A DNA stretch of 64,000 bases from JBHGBM01 sp041946965 (GTDB taxonomy: Bacteria; Acidobacteriota; Terriglobia; Bryobacterales; Bryobacteraceae), in NCBI GenBank assembly GCA_041946965.1, contig JBHGBM010000042.1, positions 29,066-93,065 of the forward strand, written 5' to 3'. How positions within the stretch are numbered: the first letter of the stretch is position 1; each line of letters begins with the position of its first letter. Made by a program: the position numbers and the translations under genes. Of the stretch, positions 1-9,614 are shown piece after piece. A model generated the notes under the pieces. The model worked only from the letters and a program-made list of their open reading frames with translations, did not search any database and was not told the DNA's origin.

Positions 1-736
1 CGGCGTACTTCGGATCCACGTATTGCGTATACTCGACCACTTCCTCGGCCGGGCTCTCGTCGCTGACGATCTTCTCGCTGGCGAACTCCTGTTCGGTGGC
101 CAGCGCGCGGCCCTCGATCACGGCGTCGGCGACCTTGCTGGCGAACAGCCGGATGGCGCGCAGCGCGTCGTCGTTGCCCGGAATCACCCAGTCCACTTCG
201 TCCGGATCGCAGTTGGTGTCCACAATGGCCACCACCGGGATGCCCAGGCGGCGGGCTTCCTTCACCGCGATGGCTTCCTTGTTGGAGTCGATCACGAACA
301 TGATATCCGGCAGCCCGGGCATGTCCTTGATGCCGGACAGGTTGGTCTCCAGGTGCTTGCGCTCGCGCTCCAGGCGGATGATTTCCTTCTTGGGACGCCC
401 GGCGTAGCCCTCGCCCTCCGGACCGGAGGCCATGGCTTCCAGTTCCTTGAGCCGCTTGATGGAGCGCTGTACGGTGGCCATGTTGGTGAGCAGGCCGCCC
501 AGCCAGCGCTGGTTGATGTAATACTGGCCGCAGCGGGTGGCTTCCTCCGCGATGGCTTCCTGCGCCTGCCGCTTGGTGCCCACGAACAGCACCGTCTTGC
601 CCTGCGCGGCCATCTCGCCCACGAACCGCATGGCGTCTTTGAAAAGTTTGAGCGTCTTTTGCAGATCTACAATGTAGATCCCGTTGCGTTCGCCGAAGAT
701 ATACTCTTTCATCTTCGGATTCCAGCGCTTGGTCTG
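1..736 (-). CDS. rpsB: 30S ribosomal protein S2, 5'-truncated at a scar and running off the window
   Basis: S2 is a structural protein of the small ribosomal subunit. Reading the minus strand from 736 gives the highly conserved S2 N-terminal core (QTKRWNPKMKEYIFGERNGI), then IVDLQKTL, GTKRQAQ and YINQRWLGGLLTN. The C-terminal end lies beyond position 1. The protein should begin about 18 residues before QTKRWNPK, ending in a GVHFGH-like stretch, but those codons and any start codon and RBS are absent. The DNA upstream of 736 is instead the end of rpsI in another frame. The first in-frame ATG is at 712, inside the conserved core, so it is not a credible native start. In related bacteria the order rplM-rpsI-rpsB-tsf is normal, so only the junction is odd. 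Identification is firm; the truncation is probably an assembly or amplification fault, because S2 is essential. Confidence 0.93.
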
Positions 737-737
737 A

Positions 738-1118
738 CCGCTTGCGCGCGCCCTTTTGGCCGTACTTCTTGCGCTCGTGCGCACGCGGGTCGCGCGTGAG
801 CATGCCGAGCTTCTTCAGGCGCGGGCGCAATTCGGCGTTGAACTCGATCAGCGCGCGGGCAATGCCCAGCCGCGCCGCGCCGGCCTGGCCCAGCAGGCCG
901 CCGCCGTTGGCCAGGATGAGGACATCGAACTTCTCCGCCGTCTCGGTGGCAAGAAGAGGCTGGCGCACCGGCGCCCGCATCGACTCGGTCACGAAGTACT
1001 GCTCGACCGGCCGCCCGTTCACCGTGATGTCCCCCTTGCCGGGGCGCAAAAAAATGCGAGCCACCGCGGACTTGCGGCGGCCCGTTCCCAGATATTGAAC
1101 CATCGTCGCTGCTGCCAC
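738..1118 (-). CDS. rpsI: 30S ribosomal protein S9, last codons and stop missing at a scar
   Basis: S9 is a small-subunit protein whose basic C-terminal tail reaches the P site. The translation shows the S9 core: YLGTGRRKSAVARIFLRPG, NGRPVEQYF, GGGLLGQAGA, GIARAL, LTRDPR and ERKKYGQKGARKR. The family normally ends shortly after with RFQFSKR and a stop. Here the frame runs from KR at about 738 into rpsB sequence out of frame and stays open to the window edge. The likely start is GTG at 1118, preceded at suitable distance by AAGGAAAGG; ATG at 1103 is the alternative. The gene follows rplM by about 20 bp and should be co-transcribed with it. Confidence 0.93.
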
Positions 1119-1138
1119 GAAATCGAACCTTTCCTTGG

Positions 1139-1576
1139 TTACTTCATCGCCAGCGCCGCGGGCTTCTGCGCCGCGTGCGGGTGCTTGGGACCGGCGTAGA
1201 CTTTCAGCTTCCGGTACATCTGCTTGCCGAGCTTGGTTTTCGGCAGCATCCCGAAGATGGCGTCTTCGATCATCCGGGTGGGCTTCTGCTCGCGCACGGT
1301 CCGGGCTTCCTTCTCGATCAGGCCGCCGGGGTAGCCGGTGAAGTGGCGGTAAACCTTGGCGTCTTCCTTGCGCCCGGTCATCACGACCTTGGCGGCATTG
1401 ATCACCACCACATGATCGCCGGTGTCGAGAAAGGGCGTATACGAGGGCTTATGCTTTCCCATCAGAAGCATGGCCGCTTTGCTGGCAAGCTTGCCGAGGA
1501 CGATGCCGTCCGCGTCGATCACGTGCCACCGGCGGGTTATCTCATGCTTGGATGGGAATTGGGTACTCATGGGCAC
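1139..1576 (-). CDS. rplM: 50S ribosomal protein L13
   Basis: L13 is an early-assembling large-subunit protein. At 145 residues it has the usual family length and is complete. Visible hallmarks are RRWHVIDADG near the N-terminus, LGKLAS, GKHKPSYTPFLDTGDHVVVIN, KVYRHFTGYPGG and the C-terminal KLKVYAGPKHPHAAQKP. A GTG at 1576 lies 6 nt after GGAG and an ATG at 1570 lies 12 nt after it, so either could be the start; GTG fits the spacing better. It is the first gene of an rplM-rpsI-rpsB unit and has a good sigma-70-like promoter directly upstream. Confidence 0.97.
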   Translation of the reverse strand: MPMSTQFPSKHEITRRWHVIDADGIVLGKLASKAAMLLMGKHKPSYTPFLDTGDHVVVINAAKVVMTGRKEDAKVYRHFTGYPGGLIEKEARTVREQKPTRMIEDAIFGMLPKTKLGKQMYRKLKVYAGPKHPHAAQKPAALAMK

Positions 1577-1609
1577 ACACGTCTCCAGTGAAGTCTCTAC
1601 GAAATATTT

Positions 1610-1639
1610 AGCTTAGCGAGCGGGCGGGCGCCGTGTCAA
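1610..1639 (-). promoter_or_regulatory. Probable sigma-70 promoter of the rplM operon
   Basis: On the minus strand there is a perfect TTGACA at 1639-1634, an 18-bp spacer, and TAAGCT at 1615-1610. Transcription would start near 1603, leaving a leader of roughly 27 nt before the GTG start of rplM. This is a sequence match only. Confidence 0.55.
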
Positions 1640-1653
1640 ATCGATGACAGCTC

Positions 1654-2691
1654 TCAGCGCAGGCTTCCCATGATCTCTTCGAGCGCGTCGCGGCCCGGGC
1701 GGGTCTTCGCCTCCGGCAGTGTCGCCAGCGGTTCGTCCGCCATATTCAGCATATCAAGGAAAGTGGGCTTTCCCGTGTTTACGTAGAGAAGGCCGGTCAG
1801 CACCTCGCCCTGGGCTTCGGCCTGCTCCAGCGCCGCCATAGCGCCGATCTTCGAGGTCGGGTCGTAGTCGCGCTCCAGTTTGCGCAGGCGGAGATGGGAG
1901 CCGTCGTGCATGCGCACGTCCTGCACCTCGCCCTCGGGGATCTCCACCGAGATGTCCTCGTAGGCCGGGACGAAATCCAGCTCGTGCAGCGGCTCGTCGT
2001 GGTCTTTCATGTAGCCGTAGCTCTTGGTGGAGCCCTCGTGGTCGTTGAAGGTCACGCAGGGTGAGATGATATCGATCACAGAAAGGCCCTGGTGGGCGAT
2101 GGCGGCCTTGAGGATCGCCTGGATCTGGCGCTTGTCGCCGGAAAAGGACCGCGCCACCAGGGTCGCGCCCCACTTGAGCGCCAGCGCGCACACGTCAAAC
2201 GGAGGCAACTCGTTGACCACGCCGGTCTTAAGCTTCGACCCCAGGTCCGCGGTGGCCGAGAACTGGCCCTTAGTCAACCCGTAAACCCCATTGTTTTCCA
2301 CAACGTAGATGAGGGGCAGGTTGCGGCGTACGAGGTGCATGAACTGGCCGATCCCGATGGAGGCCGTGTCGCCGTCGCCCGTCACCCCGATGCCCACCAG
2401 GGTGCGGTTGGCCAACAGCGCGCCCGTGGCAATGGCCGGCATGCGCCCATGTACCCCGTTGAATCCATGGGACATGCTGAGGAAATACGCCGGCGACTTC
2501 GAGGAGCAGCCGATGCCGCTGAACTTCGCCACCCGCCACGGCGGAACCCCCATCTCGTAAAAGCACTCGATGATGCGCTCGCTGATGGCGTTGTGGCCGC
2601 AGCCCGCGCACAGGGTGGTCTTGCCGCCCTTGTAATTCAGAATCTCGAGCCCTATGCGGTTGAGTTTTCTCGGCGTAGGCGCGGTGCTCAT
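1654..2691 (-). CDS. korB: 2-oxoacid:ferredoxin oxidoreductase beta subunit (KorB-type)
   Basis: The beta subunit carries the thiamine diphosphate site of enzymes that convert 2-oxoacids such as 2-oxoglutarate to acyl-CoA and CO2 with ferredoxin as acceptor. The 345-residue protein shows CAGCGHNA near residue 28, GIGCSSK, the TPP-binding block starting GDGD near residue 104, and NNGVYGLTKGQ about 30 residues later. It is typical of the two-subunit KorAB/OorAB class found in Acidobacteria. Its ATG overlaps the last codons of korA by 4 bp (korA stop at 2688), so translation is probably coupled. Substrate is inferred as 2-oxoglutarate from family resemblance; pyruvate cannot be excluded. Confidence 0.9.
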   Translation of the reverse strand: MSTAPTPRKLNRIGLEILNYKGGKTTLCAGCGHNAISERIIECFYEMGVPPWRVAKFSGIGCSSKSPAYFLSMSHGFNGVHGRMPAIATGALLANRTLVGIGVTGDGDTASIGIGQFMHLVRRNLPLIYVVENNGVYGLTKGQFSATADLGSKLKTGVVNELPPFDVCALALKWGATLVARSFSGDKRQIQAILKAAIAHQGLSVIDIISPCVTFNDHEGSTKSYGYMKDHDEPLHELDFVPAYEDISVEIPEGEVQDVRMHDGSHLRLRKLERDYDPTSKIGAMAALEQAEAQGEVLTGLLYVNTGKPTFLDMLNMADEPLATLPEAKTRPGRDALEEIMGSLR

Positions 2692-4320
2692 TTTCCCTCC
2701 AGCCGGACGATCTCGTCCGTGACCGTGCGGGCGTCCAGCGGCAGCCCGCCATAGTAGCGCACGCTTCGTAGTTTCACCGCCTCGGCCGGCGGCAGGTCCA
2801 GGCGCACCAGGGTGTTGAGTTGCGCGTCCCGGTTCTGGTCCACCACGTACACCCGCTGGTGGCGGCGCACGAAGTCCGCCAGGTCGGCGGCGAACGGGTA
2901 GGCCCGCGGGCGGTAGTAGCCCACCGCGATGCCGTACTCCTGGCTCAACTGGTCCAGGCTCTCCCGCACGGCGTCGTCGGAGGTGCCCACGGCGATCAGG
3001 CCGACCTCTGCCCCGGGCACCTCCCGCACCTCCGCGGGCGGAACGTGCCGCCGCATGGCTTCGAACTTGCGCGCCAGCCGGCCCATGTTGTTCGTGTAAT
3101 CGTCTTCGCGCTCGCTGTATTGCGCCTTGTCGTTATGGCCGCTGCCGCGGGTGAAGTAGGCCGCGTTGGGGTGATCGGTGCCGGGCAAGGTGCGGTAGCC
3201 CACGCCGTCGCCATCCACGTCGCGATAGCGGGCGAACCCGCCCAGGCGGTTCAAATCCTCCGCGGTCAACACCTTGCCGCGGTCGAGCGGCTCCTCCGGG
3301 TAGGGGAAGGGGGCGGACATCCAGTTGTTCATCCCCAGGTCCAGGTCGGTCATCACGAAGACCGGGGTCTGGAAGCGCTCGGCCAGGTTGAAGGCGTCGA
3401 TGGTGAGGGTGAAGCACTCCTCCGGGCCATTGGGGAAGTACATGGGGTGGCGGGTATCGCCGTGGGAGAGGATGGCGGTGGAGAGCAGGTCGCCCTGCGC
3501 GGTGCGGGTGGGCAGCCCGGTCGAGGGACCCACCCTCTGCACGTTCACAATGACCGCGGGGGCTTCGGCGTAATACCCCAGTCCCACGAACTCCGCCATG
3601 AGCGAGACGCCCGGGCCGGAAGTGGCGGTCATGGATCGCGCCCCCGCCCAGCCCGCGCCAATCGCCATCCCGACGGATGCCAGCTCATCCTCGGCCTGCA
3701 CCACGGCATAAGTGGCCTTGCCCGTCTCGGGATCGATGCGGTAGCGCTTGAGATACCCGCTGAGCGATTCCACCAGCGAGGAGGAGGGCGTGATTGGGTA
3801 CCAGGTCACCACCGTGACGCCTGCGAACATGGCTCCCAGTGCCACGGCCGCGTTGCCGTCGATGATGATCTTGCCCGCCGTTTCGTTCATACGTTCCACG
3901 TGGAACGGGTCGGTCTTGGTGAAGGTTTTGGCGGCGTAATCGTAGCCGGCCTGCGCGGCGTTCCAGTTCAGGTCCGCGGCCTTGGCCTTGCGCTTGCCGA
4001 ACTGTTTGACCAGGGCCGTGCGGATCTCCTCCATGTCGATCCCCAGCAGCCAGGCCAGGATGCCGTCGTAGATCATGTTCCGCACCAGCTTGCGGAGCTT
4101 GGCCTCGGGGCAGACTGGCGCCACCAGTTTGTCGAACGGCGCGGGGTAAAAGTGCAGATCGGAGCGCAGGGCGTCGAGCTTCAGCGGCTCGTCGTAGACC
4201 ACCGCGGCGCCGCTTTCGAGCTTCATGACGTCTTCCCACCTGGATGCTGAAATCGTTGACGGCGGAATGCGCCTCAGGCGCGGCTGCCGAGCCGGCCGGC
4301 GATACCTCGATCGTAGCCAT
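2688..4320 (-). CDS. korA: 2-oxoacid:ferredoxin oxidoreductase gamma-alpha fusion subunit (KorA-type), interrupted by an internal deletion
   Basis: KorA of this class has an N-terminal gamma domain fused to the alpha (pyrimidine-binding) domain. The start at 4320 reads MATIEVSPAG and then VNDFSIQV, the expected opening of the gamma domain, ending at 4237. From 4235 a different frame gives EDVMKLESGAAVVYDEPLKL and the rest of the protein, including AGVTVVTWYPITPSSSLVE, ATSGPGVSLM and RTAQGDLL. Between VNDFSIQV and EDVMKL, family members carry about 60-70 residues (ATVNGSG..., GIPV.GKN.FPSNIQGLP..., VAMN...). These are missing and the frame is changed. The remaining alpha domain looks intact to the stop at 2688. 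As written the gene could not make a full KorA. An assembly fault is as likely as true inactivation. The pair korAB is otherwise a normal two-gene operon. Confidence 0.88.
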
Positions 4321-4367
4321 GTCGTTTGAATCCCCGGAATCCCAGTGGAGTGTCCCGATTCTATTTG

Positions 4368-4373
4368 ATTATA
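4368..4373 (-). promoter_or_regulatory. Candidate -10 element of korAB promoter
   Basis: In the divergent korA/MFS intergenic region (4321-4425) the minus strand carries a perfect TATAAT at 4373-4368, within a locally AT-rich patch. No good -35 hexamer is seen at 16-18 bp. Transcription would start near 4361, giving a 40-nt leader to the korA ATG. On the plus strand only a weak TAATAT just before the transporter start was noticed. Confidence 0.35.
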
Positions 4374-4425
4374 AGCGAACGAAAAAAGTTGCCGCGCAAC
4401 GGCGTAATATAGGGATTTCGCTTCT

Positions 4426-5754
4426 ATGACTCTGAACCAACACCTGGTGAGAAGCACGGTGGTGGCCGCATTGGGCGGGCTGCTGTTCGGTTTTGATACG
4501 GCGGTGATCGCCGGCGTCACGCGCGCGCTCAGCGAGACTTACGCACTCACGCCCGCGTCGCTGGGCTTTACGGTCTCGGCGGCGCTGTGGGGCACGGTGA
4601 TCGGCTCGATGTTCGCGGGCATCCCCGGCGACCGCTGGGGGCGACGCGACTCACTGCGCCTCATGGCCGTGTTGTACTTCGTCTCCGCGGTGGGCTGCGG
4701 ACTCGCCTGGGACTGGGGTTCGCTGGTGTTCTTCCGCTTCGTCGGGGGCCTGGGCATCGGCGGCTCGTCCGTGCTGGGGCCCATGTACATCGCCGAAATT
4801 TCGCCGGCGCGCTGGCGCGGCCGCCTGGTGGGCTTCTTCCAGTTCAACATCGTGCTGGGGATCCTGCTGGCGTACTTCTCCAACTACGCCATCGGGCTGG
4901 CCGGGTTGGGGGCCGCCGAGTGGCGCTGGAAGCTGGGTGTCTCGGCGGCGCCGGCCGCGCTGTTCTTCGTCATGCTGTTCGGCATTCCGCGCAGCCCGCG
5001 CTGGCTGGTGAAGAGGGGGCGCGTGGCGGACGCCCGGAAGGTGCTCGAACTGACCGGCGAGGAGAACGCCGAGGGCCAACTCCAGGAGATCGTGCAGTCC
5101 ATCGACGCCGAGCACGGCCACGCCGACGAGCCGCTGTTCTCGCGCAAGTACCGCGTGCCCATCTACCTGGCCGTGGTGCTGGCGATGTTCAACCAGCTTT
5201 CCGGCATCAATGCGATCCTCTACTACCTGAACGACATTTTCGAGCGCGCCGGCTTCAGCAAAGTCTCCGGCGACCTCCAGGCCGTGATGGTGGGGTTCGC
5301 CAACCTGGTGGCCACCATCGTCGCCATGTCGGTGATCGATAAACTGGGCCGCAAGGCCATGCTGCTGGTCGGCTCGGTGGGGTGCGCGAGCTGCATGGGC
5401 GGGGTGGCGGCGGTTTTCCTTACGGGCCGTTATGAAAGCATGCTGGCGTGGCTGCTGGGCGGCTTCACCTTCTTCTTCGCCTTCTCCCAGGGCGCGGTGA
5501 TCTGGGTCTACCTGAGCGAGGTTTTCCCCAACCGCGTGCGTGCCAAGGGCCAGAGCCTGGGAAGCTTCACCCACTGGATCATGAACGCCATCATCTCCGC
5601 CGTGTTCCCCCTGATGGCGGCGTCTTCGGGTGGCGTGCCCTTCGTGTTCTTCTCCGGCATGATGGCGTTGCAGTTCTTCGTGGTGCTGTTCACCTTCCCG
5701 GAGACCAAGGGCCTTTCGCTCGAAGCCATGCAGAAGAAGATGGGGATCAGCTAG
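4426..5754 (+). CDS. MFS sugar porter family transporter
   Basis: This 442-residue protein is a major facilitator of the sugar-porter family, probably a proton-coupled sugar importer in the inner membrane. Hallmarks in order are GGLLFGFDTAVIAG in the first membrane segment, GDRWGRRDSLR in the loop between segments 2 and 3, the RFVGGLGIGG segment, PMYIAEISPARWRGR after segment 4, SPRWLVKRGR at the central loop, FNQLSGINAILYY in segment 7, DKLGRKAMLL, and PETKGLSLE near the C-terminus. It starts with ATG at 4426 and is divergent from korA. Substrate cannot be read from sequence; the nearby receptor and glycosidases suggest plant- or microbe-derived sugars. Confidence 0.92.
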   Translation: MTLNQHLVRSTVVAALGGLLFGFDTAVIAGVTRALSETYALTPASLGFTVSAALWGTVIGSMFAGIPGDRWGRRDSLRLMAVLYFVSAVGCGLAWDWGSLVFFRFVGGLGIGGSSVLGPMYIAEISPARWRGRLVGFFQFNIVLGILLAYFSNYAIGLAGLGAAEWRWKLGVSAAPAALFFVMLFGIPRSPRWLVKRGRVADARKVLELTGEENAEGQLQEIVQSIDAEHGHADEPLFSRKYRVPIYLAVVLAMFNQLSGINAILYYLNDIFERAGFSKVSGDLQAVMVGFANLVATIVAMSVIDKLGRKAMLLVGSVGCASCMGGVAAVFLTGRYESMLAWLLGGFTFFFAFSQGAVIWVYLSEVFPNRVRAKGQSLGSFTHWIMNAIISAVFPLMAASSGGVPFVFFSGMMALQFFVVLFTFPETKGLSLEAMQKKMGIS

Positions 5755-5791
5755 TTCGAGGGCCGGCCTGGCGTTTTCACGCACCAGATCA

Positions 5792-5812
5792 TTCCGAGCT
5801 AGAATGTCGGAA
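5792..5812. promoter_or_regulatory. Inverted repeat upstream of the TonB-dependent receptor
   Basis: TTCCGA at 5792-5797 and TCGGAA at 5807-5812 form a perfect 6-bp dyad with a 9-bp spacer, 19 bp before the GTG start of the receptor. The position suits an operator for this gene. No binding protein can be named. Confidence 0.3.
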
Positions 5813-5830
5813 ATGAGATAGGGGACTCAG

Positions 5831-8800
5831 GTGCGGCACGCCATTTATCTTCTTGCGCTGCTTCTTATTCCACCGGCCGTCCGGGCGCAATCGAGCGCCG
5901 GCGGCGGCTCGATCCAGGGCACGGTCAAAGACCGCTCCGGCGCGGTGATCCCGGGCGCCAGAATCTCCATCGTCAACACCTCCACCTCCGTCGCCACGAA
6001 GACGGAATCGAACTCGGAGGGGTTTTACGCGACCCCGCCGATGATCATCGGCCCGTACAAGGTGCGCGTGGAGGCGGCCGGCATGAAGTCCTGGGAAGGG
6101 ACGCTCACGCTCGAGGCGGGCAAAGTGGCGGTGCTCGACGCGAGTCTGGAACCCGGAGAGGTGACCGAGACCATCCAGGTGACCGATTCCGTTCCACTGG
6201 TCACCACCACCGACGCCACTGAAGCTTCCACCCTCGACTCCCAGCGCATCAAGGAGATTCCGATCAACGGCCGGAACCTGAATACCCTGATCGAGGGCGT
6301 CACCCCGGGCATCGAGAACATCGGTGAGGTCAACACCGGCTTGCGAGTGGCCGGCCTGATGACTTACTCGACCGATTATGTGCAGGACGGAGCGGCGGCG
6401 AACAATCGCGAGTTCGGCGGCTCGGCCAACCTGCAAGGTCTCGAGTCCGTGGGCGAAGTGCGCATCGAGACGAGCTCCTCCTCGGCTAAGTACACCCGCC
6501 CCACGTCGATCATCGTGACCACCAAAAGCGGCACCAATCAACTTCGATTCAGCCTGTTCTGGACGCACCGCAACAACGCCTTCGGAGTCGCCCGCGCCCG
6601 CCAGGACGTGTTCCTGGACGGCCGGCCGTACGAAACGCCCAAGCTGATCCGCAACGAGTTCGGCGGATCCGTGGGCGGTCCGGTCATCCTGCCCGCTTTC
6701 GGCCTGAACGGCAAGGAATTTTACGATGGCCGGGGGCGCACCTTCTTCTTCTTCACCCGCGAAGGGCAGGAACTGGTGCAGGGACTGACGCGCGAGTTCA
6801 AGGTTCCGACGGCGGCCATGCGCCAGGGGGATTTCAGCAGCCTGATCGATTCCCAGGGCCGCCGCATCACCCTTTACGACCCGATCACCACCCGCATCGA
6901 GGAGTTTCCCAACGGCCGGCTGGTTTCGGTTCGCGACCCGTTCGAGAACAACCGCATCCCCGTGGACCGCATGAGCCCGCTTGCGCGGCGCATCTACGCG
7001 ATCACGCCTCTGCCGACCGATATCACCAACCCGGTGGTCGCCAACAACCTGAAGATCGTAGTTCCGACGACGCAGGCTCCGAACGTCAGCGACAACCCCA
7101 CGACGCTTCGCGTCGATCACCGTTTCACCGGCAAAGACAACGTCTTCGTGAAGCTCAACGGCGGGACGCGGCTCGCCAATTTCATAGCCACGGCAAGCAC
7201 CACGGGCGCGCCGACCGCGAACTGGGAAGCGAACACGACCTATTTGCCGGTGAAGGGACGATCGGCGGCCTTGAGTTGGATTCACACGTTTTCCCCGCGG
7301 CTTTTCGTCGAGACCCTGGCGAACCGGACCTGGCAGTTCTCACAGACGGTGACCGGGCCCGTGCAGAAGGATTGGGCCAAGGAACTCGGGCTTCCCAACC
7401 CGCTGGGCGAGATCGGCTGGCCGAACCTGGTGAGCACCGGTTTCATGGAGTATCGCGAGGGGGACAACCGCCGCCAGCTCTACAGCATGATCTCGAACCT
7501 GGAGCAGAACTACACCTTCATCCGCGGCACCCACAACGCGCATTTCGGCTTTCGTTATCACGGCGAGAAGCATCACCTGCTTCCGGACCAGGGCGACATC
7601 TCGGGCACCGCCGGTTTCAACAGCCTGGCCACGGCGCTCGAGTCGTCCACAACCGGCTCCACCCTCTCGCCGGGCACCACCCCGCAGACCGGGCACGACG
7701 CGGCGAATTTCTTTCTCGGCTATGCGCGGACCTACAAAGTAGGCCTGAAGCGCGGCATCATGCGGGTCCGCGATGAGAACTGGGGCCTCTACCTCCAGGA
7801 CAACTGGAAAGTGACCGGCCGGCTGACCCTCACACCCGGCGTGCGGTGGGACATCAATCCGGCTTTCACCGAAGACAACAATCTTCTCTCCGCCTTCGAC
7901 GTGAAGACCCACTCGATCGTCTTTCCGGAGCCGATCGAACATTACTACAAGCTCGGTGCGACTACGCCGCAGGTGGTGGCGACCTTCGAGCGCGTGGGGG
8001 TGACCTTCAAGAGTGCGGAGGAACTCGGCAGGTCCAAGCAGCTTTTCCCCTCGAACTACTTCGACATCGGCCCGCGCGCCGGCTTCGTGTACGTCCTGAA
8101 CCGCGGCGACCGCCCGTGGCTGGTCCGCGGAGGCTACGGCATGTTCATTTCGGCCGTGCCCATGCGCACGCTCCTGGCGCAGTTCTCCGGCCTGCCTCCG
8201 TTCCGCCTCGATTACACCTACGACCCGAACAGCGCAAACCAGAGCCCCGACGGCATTCAGAACTACCTGCTGCGCAACGTTCCTCATATCCAGGCGGGAG
8301 TCAACAGCGCCAACGTGATCGATCTGAACGATCCGACGGCGGTGTCGCGCGGGAGGAGCGTCATCGGCATGGACGGCGCGCAGCCCAGCCTGAAGATCCA
8401 CGAATGGAATGTCGCGATCGAGAGGCAGCTATCCGATTCCACGGTCGTGCGCCTCTCCTACAAGGGCAAGCACGGGGTCAACGCGGACCAGTTGCTGAAC
8501 ATCAACGGCACCCAGACCGACTACGTCTGGTATCTGACCACCGGGCGGGCCACCCCGACCGGAGAATTCAGTTCGGTGCTGCGGCGTCCGTTCGACCGGA
8601 ACGCCTACACCGACGTGCGGATTCTCCAGCGGAGCGGCTACATCAACTCTTCCACGTGGAGCGTGGAAGTGGAGCGGCGGTTCCGCCGCGGCCTCCAGTT
8701 TCAGGGCTTTTATACGCTGACGAATGCGCTCCGGCTCGCGGGCAACTCGTTCCGCGACGATGTCCTGAGCCCCGCCGCCTACCTCCCCGGCACGGTCCCC

Positions 8801-9609
8801 ACGGACCTGAAGGAGCTCAACCGGTTTCTCTTCTACGATCGGGATACGGCCATCCCGAAGCATCGCATCCGCTGGAACTGGATCTACGATGTGCCGGTGG
8901 GCAGGGGCCGCCACTTTCTGCGGCGCGCTCCGAAGGCGGTGGATGCCGTGCTGGGCGGCTGGCGCATCTCCGGGATGGGGACGCACCTCAGTTCCTGGTA
9001 CTCGATGCCGACGGGTGACTGGGGAGAGATGGGAACCTTCGAGGTCTACCGCAACAAGTACCGCATCCTCGATTGCCGCAAGACGCCGGCGCTGGCGACG
9101 GATCCCCGCGATGAGCGCTGCGTGGAAGGCTACCTGTGGTTCAACGGCTATATCTCCCAACGCTTCATTGAGAGCCGCAATGAAGCGGGACTCCGCAACG
9201 GCGTGTTTGGGCTTCCGCCGGACTACAAACCCGCCATCAAGCCCATCAACCCCTGGCCCAAGGGGGGGTGCCGGACGACCTGAACGCGAACGACTACGAT
9301 ACCGATGTCGTCTACCTGCCTCTGATCACCGGCGGCGTGGTCCGCGTCAGCTACGACACCGGTCTGCATCCATGGCGCAACCAGCACCTGCTCGGGCCGT
9401 TCAACTGGACCATGGACACCTCGCTGATGAAGTTCTTCCGCTTCGCCGAGCGCGCGCGCCTGCGCGCGACAGTCGATATCTTCAACGTCTTCAACCTGCA
9501 CGGCCTCAACGTGCCGGGTTCGGACGGCATTGCGAGCCTGGAGCGGTCCTTTGACCGCTTCGGTTTCCGGCCGCGCCAGGTGCAGGTTTCCCTGCGGCTC
9601 GAGTTTTGA
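5831..9609 (+). CDS. Oar-like TonB-dependent outer-membrane receptor, carrying a frameshift near 9262-9268
   Basis: A very large (about 1,259 residues if repaired) receptor of the kind greatly expanded in Acidobacteria. It has a signal peptide (ends near VRAQS), a carboxypeptidase-regulatory-like beta-sandwich at about residues 27-110 (GSIQGTVKDRSGAVIPGA), a plug domain with IPINGRNLNTLI, then a long beta-barrel ending in SLRLEF with terminal aromatic residue. The start is GTG 5831, preceded by AGGGGAC. The frame from 5831 terminates at 9283 just after INPWPKGG, while the true C-terminus (from VPDDLNANDYDTD) continues in another frame from 9268 to 9609. One extra G in the run of seven G at 9262-9268 would restore the frame. 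This may be a sequencing error or a phase-variable tract. Role: uptake of an unknown large ligand, probably oligosaccharide, powered by TonB/ExbBD. Confidence 0.88.
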
Positions 9610-9614
9610 GGGGC

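Noticed and set aside
730..740. Programmed frameshift or intron explaining the rpsI/rpsB joint.
   Set aside because: No slippery site, no intron-sized insert; sequence is missing, not added.
23..799. Plus-strand ORF of 258 codons at the window start.
   Set aside because: It lies opposite rpsB and rpsI and encodes no known protein.
2820..4250. Long plus-strand ORF of 476 codons opposite korA, and similar ones opposite most genes (for example 28375-30861 minus, 7340-8401 minus, 39359-40411 minus).
   Set aside because: They are antisense shadows caused by high GC at third codon positions; composition is His/Arg/Gly/Val-rich and no family is recognisable.
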